Shown one piece after another: positions 51,168 through 57,549 of a DNA stretch of 64,000 nt (within the stretch, counting starts at the first letter, position 1; each line of letters begins with the position of its first letter). Under the pieces are notes generated by a model. The model saw nothing but the letters and a program-made list of their open reading frames with translations, ran no database searches and was not told the origin of the DNA. Location: the NCBI GenBank assembly GCA_030748215.1, contig JASMMK010000019.1, forward strand, positions 1 to 64,000, read 5' to 3'. This DNA is from Candidatus Scalindua sp. Lineage in GTDB: Bacteria; Planctomycetota; Brocadiia; Brocadiales; Scalinduaceae. Both the position numbers and the translations under genes were made by a program.

Positions 51168-52739
51168 TTATGTCTGTGTAAGTCTGTGGCCAATTTTTTC
51201 GTAAATCAATTCCATATTTATATTTTCCCTGAACAGCTCCGCCAGTTTATCATACTGCCTCTCCTTATCCACACTGCTCAGCTTTTCAGCCAGCATGGGA
51301 GAAAGGCCCTTGCTTTCTCTTAACTTGTTAATAAGACTCAGCCGGAACTCATCGTTGTCGAAGATTCCGTGCAGGTACGATCCTATTACGTTTCCATCAT
51401 CAGAGACTGCCCCGTCATCCATACACACTTGTTTGTCGGATCTCTCGACAATCTTCAGGAATGGTGCGGTTCCGTTGAGCAGTTCTGTCTCACCCATATG
51501 TATCTCATAACCTGTTATTTCACTATCAGAGCCCAAGCCCTTAAAAATATCTGGACCTCTATCATGAACTCTTGCCTTTACCTGGTATGTGTTTTTCTGT
51601 ATCCGGAATAGAGTACTTACGTCAATGAGCCCAAGCCCCTCAGTCTCTAAAGTTTTAGATTCTGCATTTTCAGGGTCCCGAATCACACTGCCAAGCATCT
51701 GGTAACCTCCGCAGATACCGATAACCATTGTGCCGCTCTTTGCAAGATTTATAACGGCATCAGCAATGCCACTCTCCTTTATAGACTCCATGTCGCCGAT
51801 TGTATTCTTGGTGCCCGGCAGGATAATCAGATCCGGATTACCAATCGAACGTGCATTTTCAACAAACCTTACGCATATACCTTTTTCTCTTATAAGAATA
51901 TCAAAATCGGTAAAATTCGAGATCCTCGGCAATCTCACAATAACAACATCAATCACCCCCCCCTGTTTCTCATCTTCTTGCCTCCTGCTTCTAACCTCTT
52001 GCTTCTTGCCTCTATTATCAAGACTCATAGAATCTTCATCATCAACATCAATGTTCGTGAAATACGGCAATACACCCAGAACAGGTTTATTGATCCTCTC
52101 TTCCAGCATATCGATACCTGATTCTAATATTGAGAGATCACCTCTGAACTTGTTAATGATAATCCCCATAACTCTATCACGTTCGTCGCTGTCCAGCAGC
52201 TCAAGTGTTCCCACTATCCATGCGAACGAGCCCCCCTTCTCGATGTCTGTAACAAGAATTACCGGCGCATCTGCAATCTCTGCGATCTTCATATTGACGA
52301 TATCATTGTCCTTGATATTGATCTCAGCCGGACTCCCGGCGCCTTCGATAACGATAACGTCATATTCGTCGCTTAATGACTCATACGCTTCCTTTGCTAT
52401 CTCCAGCATCGAATCCTTATTCTCATAATACTCATAAGCGGTCATATGCCTGAGCGGTCTTCCCATAGTTATTATCTGAGAGCCGTTGTTACCGGATGGT
52501 TTCAACAGGATCGGGTTCATCTCCGCTTCAGGAAGTATCCTTGCCGCTTCAGCCTGAGCAACCTGCGCCCTGCCCATCTCTCGACCGTCCGCTGTCACAT
52601 AAGAGTTGTTGGACATATTCTGCGCCTTGAAAGGAGCAACCTTCAACCCCTCCTGACAGAATATTCGGCATAAAGCACACACCAGTATACTCTTACCAAC
52701 ATCCGACCCCGTCCCCTGTACCATAATGGCCTTAGCCAT
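51168..52739 (-). CDS. cobQ: Cobyric acid synthase
   Basis: CobQ/CbiP amidates the b, d, e and g side chains. The 523-residue protein starts with GTGSDVGKSILVCALCRIF (P-loop) and APFKAQNMSNNSYVT. It has KGGSFAWIVGTLELL near 170 and a C-terminal glutaminase domain with the nucleophile in GICGGYQMLG near 345 and His in SYLHGIFDND. Between the two domains, residues about 242-258 (basic, Gln/Arg-rich) are encoded by a heptamer repeat array absent from typical family members. The last seven residues are encoded by an ACACGGATTT-type repeat. It is the first gene of the operon; no cobalamin riboswitch was found upstream. Confidence 0.92.
   Translation of the reverse strand: MAKAIMVQGTGSDVGKSILVCALCRIFCQEGLKVAPFKAQNMSNNSYVTADGREMGRAQVAQAEAARILPEAEMNPILLKPSGNNGSQIITMGRPLRHMTAYEYYENKDSMLEIAKEAYESLSDEYDVIVIEGAGSPAEINIKDNDIVNMKIAEIADAPVILVTDIEKGGSFAWIVGTLELLDSDERDRVMGIIINKFRGDLSILESGIDMLEERINKPVLGVLPYFTNIDVDDEDSMSLDNRGKKQEVRSRRQEDEKQGGVIDVVIVRLPRISNFTDFDILIREKGICVRFVENARSIGNPDLIILPGTKNTIGDMESIKESGIADAVINLAKSGTMVIGICGGYQMLGSVIRDPENAESKTLETEGLGLIDVSTLFRIQKNTYQVKARVHDRGPDIFKGLGSDSEITGYEIHMGETELLNGTAPFLKIVERSDKQVCMDDGAVSDDGNVIGSYLHGIFDNDEFRLSLINKLRESKGLSPMLAEKLSSVDKERQYDKLAELFRENINMELIYEKIGHRLTQT
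51976..52017 (-). repeat. In-frame heptamer array inside cobQ
   Basis: Plus-strand units TCTTGCC, TCCTGCT, TCTAACC, TCTTGCT, TCTTGCC, TCTATTA: six 7-mers, 42 bp, a multiple of three, so the frame is kept. Minus-strand consensus RGCAAGA. It encodes a basic linker between the ATPase and glutaminase parts of CobQ. Confidence 0.8.
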
Positions 52740-52855
52740 AAAAGAAAACTCCTATTTAACTTTAGTGTTAATTAGTGGAATTCGTGTCATTTAAAGCTTG
52801 TTATCTTATCAAAAAAGAGGTGTAAAGAGAAGGAATTTAAGGCTTTAGGATTTGA

Positions 52856-52897
52856 CGAGTTACGCGTTGCGGGTTACGAGGTACGTGTTTCGGGTTG
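52856..52897 (+). repeat. Heptanucleotide array, six units
   Basis: CGAGTTA, CGCGTTG, CGGGTTA, CGAGGTA, CGTGTTT, CGGGTTG: exactly six units between cobQ and the DUF6804 gene, followed by an ACACGGATTT-type remnant (ATCCGTGTAAATCTGTGG). Confidence 0.85.
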
Positions 52898-52926
52898 ATG
52901 AATTTATTATCCGTGTAAATCTGTGG

Positions 52927-53286
52927 CTAAATTTTATGTTTACTTTGCGCTCTTAGCAGCTTCGCGGTGAATACCTTTTTTATTCTTTCTCTACTCTTTA
53001 AGGCAAAGATTGAGACAACTACAATTACAGAAGTGATAATGTTAATGGCGAACCATAGATCCCTGTGAAAGTGCAATCTGAATATCGGGTTGTAGACCAG
53101 GGCCATGATTACTAATATCCATACCCAGATATATATTTTCAGACTTACAGCTTTACAGGCCTGGTAGATGAGTGTTACGCAGCAGAACCAGTGGAGCAGG
53201 GTATAGTATCCGGATGGATTACCGGGATACAGTGCCCATAAAAGCATTCCACCTGCAACGGCTTGCAGCAACCAATTTCGCTTCAT
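52927..53286 (-). CDS. DUF6804-like small membrane protein
   Basis: The 119-residue protein has about four membrane helices (around 6-22, 28-48, 51-68, 76-97), with LYPGNPSGYYTLLHWFCC and NPIFRLHFHRDLWFAINI as the conserved-looking loops of the DUF6804 family. Function is unknown. Its last 15 or so residues (VFTAKLLRAQSKHKI) are encoded by an ACGCAAAG-type repeat, so the ancestral stop was probably lost or displaced by repeat insertion. Both flanks are repeat DNA. Confidence 0.65.
   Translation of the reverse strand: MKRNWLLQAVAGGMLLWALYPGNPSGYYTLLHWFCCVTLIYQACKAVSLKIYIWVWILVIMALVYNPIFRLHFHRDLWFAINIITSVIVVVSIFALKSRERIKKVFTAKLLRAQSKHKI
52941..52973 (-). repeat. ACGCAAAG-type repeat forming a gene end
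   Basis: CTTTGCGCTCTTAGCAGC and TTCGCGGTGAATACC, the same wording as at 15565-15592, here within the 3' end of the DUF6804-like reading frame. Confidence 0.6.
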
Positions 53287-53382
53287 AGAATCTCACAGAC
53301 AAAATTTGGACGCAGATAAACGCAGATTAATACAGATAAAAAATTAAAATAAAAAAACTCATACTCCACGGACAAAATGCGC

Positions 53383-53416
53383 CCCCGCCCGTACCGAACG
53401 GTACGTTCGGGCGGGG
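53383..53416. repeat. GC-rich hairpin
   Basis: CCCCGCCCGTAC pairs with GTTCGGGCGGGG (one mismatch), and the inner CGTACC-GAAC-GGTACG can pair as well. It lies in the gap with a CTAAAGTGA repeat (53430-53462). A related hairpin is at 56399-56424. Confidence 0.6.
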
Positions 53417-53429
53417 AGGACAGGTAGGC

Positions 53430-53462
53430 ACTTTAAACTTTAGATCACTTTAGTCACTTATT
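53430..53462 (+). repeat. CTAAAGTGA-type simple repeat
   Basis: GCACTTTAAACTTTAGATCA and CTTTAGTCACTTATT, just downstream of the orphan gene ending at 53488. Confidence 0.55.
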
Positions 53463-53487
53463 TAAAAGCAGGCAAGGATATCATTGC

Positions 53488-53877
53488 TTATGAAAAAGGA
53501 TATACAATACCCGGTCTCCAGGTAGTCCATAGTTGAGTAAGCTTTGCACTGACGTTTATAGTATCCTCAAATTTCTTAATCACTGATTTTGCAATAGCCT
53601 TACGTATTTGTTCCGGTGGTACTGTTAGCTCTGAAGAGATATAACTCAAAATTTCAATAAGTTCATCTTTGGTTTTGTCCAGCAGATCACTTGAAGCAAT
53701 GACAGAATCTGTAAGTGTCGACAGTGCCTCTGCCAGCTGCTCATTACCGCCCTGCTTAAGATTCGTTATGGAGGCGTCAACACTTTGTATACTCCCGGTG
53801 TTTAGCACTCCTACTATTGAACTGTCCACTTTAATATTATCCACGATAATATCTCCAACATGAGATTTTGTAGACAT
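53488..53877 (-). CDS. Unrecognised 129-residue protein
   Basis: The protein has three parts. A beta-like N-terminus (about 1-35: VGDIIVDNIKVDSSIVGVLN) recalls short strands found before effector or adaptor domains. A helical middle follows (about 40-78, acidic, probably coiled coil), then a C-terminal helical part (about 80-129) ending WTTWRPGIVYPFS. There is no signal, membrane helix, metal site or enzyme motif. It stands alone between repeat-filled gaps. I do not recognise the family. Confidence 0.55.
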   Translation of the reverse strand: MSTKSHVGDIIVDNIKVDSSIVGVLNTGSIQSVDASITNLKQGGNEQLAEALSTLTDSVIASSDLLDKTKDELIEILSYISSELTVPPEQIRKAIAKSVIKKFEDTINVSAKLTQLWTTWRPGIVYPFS

Positions 53878-53938
53878 AAATATAATTTATGAAAAGCATA
53901 TCCATCATCAGATGGTATATCAATTTGGAAGGCCTTAA

Positions 53939-53994
53939 CAATTATCAATTATCAATGATGAATTATCAATTATTAATTGTTAATTACTAATTGG
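53939..53994 (+). repeat. Heptanucleotide array, CAATTAT family, eight units
   Basis: CAATTAT, CAATTAT, CAATGAT, GAATTAT, CAATTAT, TAATTGT, TAATTAC, TAATTGG: eight consecutive 7-mers in one register. Confidence 0.8.
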
Positions 53995-54044
53995 GCATTG
54001 TCTAGCGGTATGATACTTTAGTGAAGTGTAAAAGCAAGGGAAAA

Positions 54045-54086
54045 CGAGGTGCGCGTTGCGGGTTACGTGTTACGAGTTGCGGGTTA
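54045..54086 (+). repeat. Heptanucleotide array, six units
   Basis: CGAGGTG, CGCGTTG, CGGGTTA, CGTGTTA, CGAGTTG, CGGGTTA. It lies in the 413-bp gap before the FecR/vWA gene, together with the CAATTAT array and the palindrome at 54092. Confidence 0.85.
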
Positions 54087-54091
54087 ATAGT

Positions 54092-54107
54092 GTGCACGAT
54101 CGTGCAC
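54092..54107. promoter_or_regulatory. 16-bp perfect palindrome upstream of the FecR/vWA gene
   Basis: GTGCACGATCGTGCAC is its own reverse complement. It is GC-rich in an AT-rich gap and lies 6 bp after a heptamer array. It could be an operator or a hairpin; no regulator gene is adjacent. Confidence 0.45.
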
Positions 54108-54290
54108 GTTGATTAAATGAAAGACGAATTGCTACTGACAAATACCAACGGCCAATCATTTCTCATGTATTACGATGTCAGTCTATGTATCTCCCATATA
54201 CTGCAAAATAGTGTTGTATTTCAGTATTATGCCGATAATATTCGTAGTATATCGTCATTTAGACAATCTATTAATTTCATTAATATTATT

Positions 54291-56297
54291 ATGCTTAAGA
54301 GTTACTATTTTTCGGCTGCTATTCTTCTGATGATTATAATCTTAATCCCTCAGAATCTTTTGTCTCAGGAGGAGGACGAGGAAGATAGGCTGGCTGTTGT
54401 GTCGAAGTATACAGGCAAGGTAAATGTACGTCACAACTTGATGGTAAAGCCGGTAACATCGATCGGAAACAGGATCAGGAACTCCTCTGTCTACAAGAGA
54501 GACACTGTGATAACAAAACCTGCTTCAACGGCTAGCCTCGTATTTAATGACAACACCAGCATTGAGATCAGTGAAGAGTCAAACATCTCTATCGATACAA
54601 AAACGGTAACTGACAGGGACAGGGCTGAGAGAAAATTTACTAAAAAGGCAGAAATAGCACAGCAGGATATTGTCAGGAACATCAATGTTAAAGTGGGTAA
54701 GCTGCTCGCGAATATAACACCGAGCAAGTCGGTATTGACGGAGTTTGAGACTCCCACTGGTGTTGCTACAGTAAGGGGCACTAAATTGAACATCGGTTAT
54801 GTTTCCGGAATAACGTCTATCAGTCTGTTCGAGGGGTTACTGGGCTTTACCAGTGCCGGGAACGAGGTTGGCTTCGATATAACTCCGGGGACTTCACTGG
54901 ATATTGCTGCTCCTGAGGCCGGAACAGTAACAGCTAAGGAAGGCGAGCTGAGGATTGATACCGGAATAGGGAAAGCTATTGTGGAGAAGGACGAGAAGGT
55001 TTCGGTCGCTGTTGATACTGCCAAGGCTGAGACTTTAATATCCTCAGAGAGTGGTTCTGTTGCTTTAGTAACGAATGTCGGTACTGTCTCAATAGATAAA
55101 GGCGAGGCAATGGGAGTGAATGTCGATCCTGTGACCGGTGATATGACAGTTGCAGATATAGAGGGAGATGTTGTTATCACTACTGACGACGGGGTTACTA
55201 CATCGGTTGAGCCGGGGAAAGACCTGGGAACTGCAAAAGATGACAATGAGGAGGAGGACAACGAGGCTAAATCTCACCTGCTCTTTATCTTTGACTCTTC
55301 AAAAAGCATGAACGACCTCATAGATGACAAAGAGACAAAACTGGAAGCGGCAAAGAAGGCGCTGTCTGATTTTGTAGCTATTCTTCCTGCAGATTTGAGT
55401 GTGGGGCTGGAAGTCTATGGACACAGGGAGACGGAAGAGTGTGAGGATATAGAGATCGTAGTTCCGGTAGGAAAGCTGGATGTTGCCGAGATGCAGAAGG
55501 AAATCAACTCTTTACAGGCGTTTGGTGCAACTCCTGTTGCCGCTGCACTGGAAAAAGGTGCTGCCGCAATGACATCACTTAAAGGGAAGAAGACCATCGT
55601 GTTGATCTCAGATGGAGTAGATACGTGCAACGGTGACCCGGTAAGTGCGGCAAAACACATTCGGGAGGAGATGGGCATAGATGTTATTGTCCAGGTTGCA
55701 GGACTTGGAGTTGACGAAAGCGCGAAAGAGCAGCTGAAAGAGACTGCAAGCGCGGGTGGCGGTAACTATTATGCCGCGGATAACGCGCAACAACTGGAGA
55801 TATCTCTTAAGGATATTGAGGCCGGGAAGCCCGCCTCTATGGTATCTGCCGAGGATCTTGAAGGACCCAATCTGCTGCTGAAGGAACATGGAGGTCAAAT
55901 ACTGATGGCCCCTAAGGATGAATGGAAACAGACAATTGACGGTGTAGAGGAGAAGGCCCTTGTTCCGCTATATTCATCAGCAGTCTATGGCTTCAAATAC
56001 GAACAACTTGCGACATTTGATACTTTCGTTTTATACATTCCTGGGGAAGATGATACTAATCTGAAGGAGTTCGAGTTGCTTGTGTCGGACCGCTCATGGT
56101 CAGGCCCATTTCGCTCGATTGGCGTATTCCAGGCTCAAAACGGAGGATCGGCCGGAACGCCCTATCAGCCATTCACTTTTCCTGAAGTAACAACAAGATA
56201 CCTGAAGGTACAACTGGAATCAAACCACGGGGATGGCAGGCTTACAGGGTTATATGAGTTCCAGTTACTGGGCGAATTAAAAGCGAGAGAAGAGTAG
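54291..56297 (+). CDS. Exported FecR - vWA - discoidin-like protein
   Basis: The start at 54291 gives a normal signal peptide (MLKSYYFSAAILLM, then a hydrophobic core and LLSQ); the upstream in-frame ATG at 54117 adds 58 unlikely residues. The mature protein of about 645 residues has a FecR-type beta region (VVSKYTGKVNVRH, then ATVRGTKLNIGY) and repeated beta strands. A von Willebrand A domain follows with the metal site DSSKS and later SDGVDTC, and a C-terminal jelly-roll (about 180 residues, ending RLTGLYEFQLLGEL) resembles discoidin. No protease or transmembrane anchor is seen. An envelope binding or assembly role is inferred. Confidence 0.7.
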   Translation: MLKSYYFSAAILLMIIILIPQNLLSQEEDEEDRLAVVSKYTGKVNVRHNLMVKPVTSIGNRIRNSSVYKRDTVITKPASTASLVFNDNTSIEISEESNISIDTKTVTDRDRAERKFTKKAEIAQQDIVRNINVKVGKLLANITPSKSVLTEFETPTGVATVRGTKLNIGYVSGITSISLFEGLLGFTSAGNEVGFDITPGTSLDIAAPEAGTVTAKEGELRIDTGIGKAIVEKDEKVSVAVDTAKAETLISSESGSVALVTNVGTVSIDKGEAMGVNVDPVTGDMTVADIEGDVVITTDDGVTTSVEPGKDLGTAKDDNEEEDNEAKSHLLFIFDSSKSMNDLIDDKETKLEAAKKALSDFVAILPADLSVGLEVYGHRETEECEDIEIVVPVGKLDVAEMQKEINSLQAFGATPVAAALEKGAAAMTSLKGKKTIVLISDGVDTCNGDPVSAAKHIREEMGIDVIVQVAGLGVDESAKEQLKETASAGGGNYYAADNAQQLEISLKDIEAGKPASMVSAEDLEGPNLLLKEHGGQILMAPKDEWKQTIDGVEEKALVPLYSSAVYGFKYEQLATFDTFVLYIPGEDDTNLKEFELLVSDRSWSGPFRSIGVFQAQNGGSAGTPYQPFTFPEVTTRYLKVQLESNHGDGRLTGLYEFQLLGELKAREE

Positions 56298-56301
56298 TTT
56301 T

Positions 56302-56343
56302 CGCGTTGCGGGTTACGGGTTTCGGGTTACAAGTTGCGAGTTA
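56302..56343 (+). repeat. Heptanucleotide array, six units
   Basis: CGCGTTG, CGGGTTA, CGGGTTT, CGGGTTA, CAAGTTG, CGAGTTA. It begins five bases after the FecR/vWA stop codon. Confidence 0.85.
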
Positions 56344-56398
56344 AGAACGATAGCTGTGATATTTGTCCACGCCAGTTTGTTAGGCAGGGAGGGGGATG

Positions 56399-56424
56399 CC
56401 GCCCGAATGAATTCATTCGGACGG
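56399..56424. repeat. 26-bp palindromic hairpin
   Basis: CCGAATGAATTCATTCGG (56403-56420) is perfectly palindromic, and the arms extend as CCGC and ACGG with one mismatched pair. It lies between convergent genes and may act as a bidirectional hairpin. It shares the GCCCGAA/TTCGG wording of the hairpin at 53383. Confidence 0.6.
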
Positions 56425-56449
56425 ACGTGCTGGGAACAAAGTGTCAATA

Positions 56450-57106
56450 TTATGTTTTGATGATTCTCTGTTTGTTTTCTTTCCTTGTGATGGTGATATT
56501 GGGGATTAACAGCTCCTGGCCGATCTTTAATGAGTTTGGATTGGACATCTTGTTCTTGTTTGCCTGATATATTCTATCCCATTTAGACCCATCGTTGTAA
56601 TACCTCTTTGCCAGTTTGAACAGGCTGTCATTAGCCTTTATTTTGTGAGTAATGCGGCGATCGCTTTTTGCCACGCTGACCTTTACGAGTTCCGATGGAA
56701 TTCTCAGGTCAGATGCTCCATTTCCCTCATTCTTTAACACGACAGAGTTATACTCCACATCCATAGGATTCGTTAATGCCAGATAAAAGGATATAAAATC
56801 ATTGGGTTCATCGCGGTATAGAATGGTTTTAACCTGTTTTTCTCTCTCATATTCATCTATGATACTCTGCTCTTCGATGAAATAATCTATAGGGATGATT
56901 TTATCACTCAAATCAGGTTCCAACTCACTATTGAAACTGTAGAATTCGTTTGTTTTACCTTTGCCAAATACATTAAGGCTGCTTTCGATTGCCGATAAGT
57001 AAGGCAAAATCTCTTTCGAGTCAGGAGATCTCATAAAATGAAGAAAACTAGTGATTCCAATGGATACAATAACAATAAAAATTACAAAAACCTTATCTCT
57101 CTTCAT
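56450..57106 (-). CDS. Membrane-anchored LysM-domain protein
   Basis: The start at 57106 (MKRDKVFVIFIVIV) has GGAGG five bases upstream. The 218-residue protein has one N-terminal membrane helix (about 5-24), a soluble region of no clear family and a C-terminal LysM domain (about 155-207: HKIKANDSLFKLAKRYY, then SLKIGQELLIPN). LysM binds peptidoglycan N-acetylglucosamine chains, so this is a cell-wall-binding membrane protein. Convergent with the FecR/vWA gene. Confidence 0.75.
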   Translation of the reverse strand: MKRDKVFVIFIVIVSIGITSFLHFMRSPDSKEILPYLSAIESSLNVFGKGKTNEFYSFNSELEPDLSDKIIPIDYFIEEQSIIDEYEREKQVKTILYRDEPNDFISFYLALTNPMDVEYNSVVLKNEGNGASDLRIPSELVKVSVAKSDRRITHKIKANDSLFKLAKRYYNDGSKWDRIYQANKNKMSNPNSLKIGQELLIPNITITRKENKQRIIKT

Positions 57107-57549
57107 CTCTTCCTCCAATCTCTAATAACTCTTAACACTTCCATGTATTTTCTTTCGTCTTTTAATCTATCGCAAAGGCCATACCAACATCTTATTAGAT
57201 CTTGATGAAATATTTAAATGATGTAAGTTGTTTGATTTAAAAATGATGCGGAAGGGTCAAAATTTATGGGGTCTGGAGAGCTGAAATTGCAACCAGAAAT
57301 CTGTTCATGAATAGGACATTTGTGTATCAAAAATAGATAATCATTTCCCACTAAACCTGTAATTGTATCACTTTGAACGCTTCCAATCATTCACTGTTGC
57401 CATTTAATTGATGTCATTTCCCGGACCGACAATTTGAATCTTGCAACTCCCTAGAATTGGCTTACATTCCACACGCCTTTTTGCTACCATGCCTCTTTGC
57501 CTCAGGCCATATATCGCGAAAACTATCATATTTTGAAAAGATAATTAGA
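57107..57549. other. Divergent intergenic region before the opp operon
   Basis: About 440 bp between divergent LysM and oppA genes. It is AT-rich, with no repeat array beyond a decayed TTGCAACTC near 57440 and no gene-like frame. TATCAT near 57526 could be a -10 box for oppA, but no -35 is convincing. Confidence 0.4.

Noticed and set aside
51730-52428. 232-residue plus-strand frame opposite cobQ
   Set aside because: It mirrors the cobQ coding strand, is Ser/Ile-rich, and lies under clear CobQ motifs.
52740-52926. Cobalamin riboswitch upstream of cobQ
   Set aside because: No B12-box-like GCCACTG or matching stems; the region is mostly a heptamer array and AT-rich DNA.
54092-54107. Palindrome as a replication origin or DnaA site
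   Set aside because: No DnaA boxes, dnaA or dnaN genes and no AT-rich unwinding repeats specific to an origin were seen.
54797-55261. Antisense 154-residue frame within the FecR/vWA gene
   Set aside because: It is Ser/Thr/Val/Pro-rich low-complexity translation opposite a well-supported exported protein, with no ribosome site.
39484-56343. Heptamer arrays as CRISPR repeats
   Set aside because: The units are 7 bp with no spacers and no cas genes are present.
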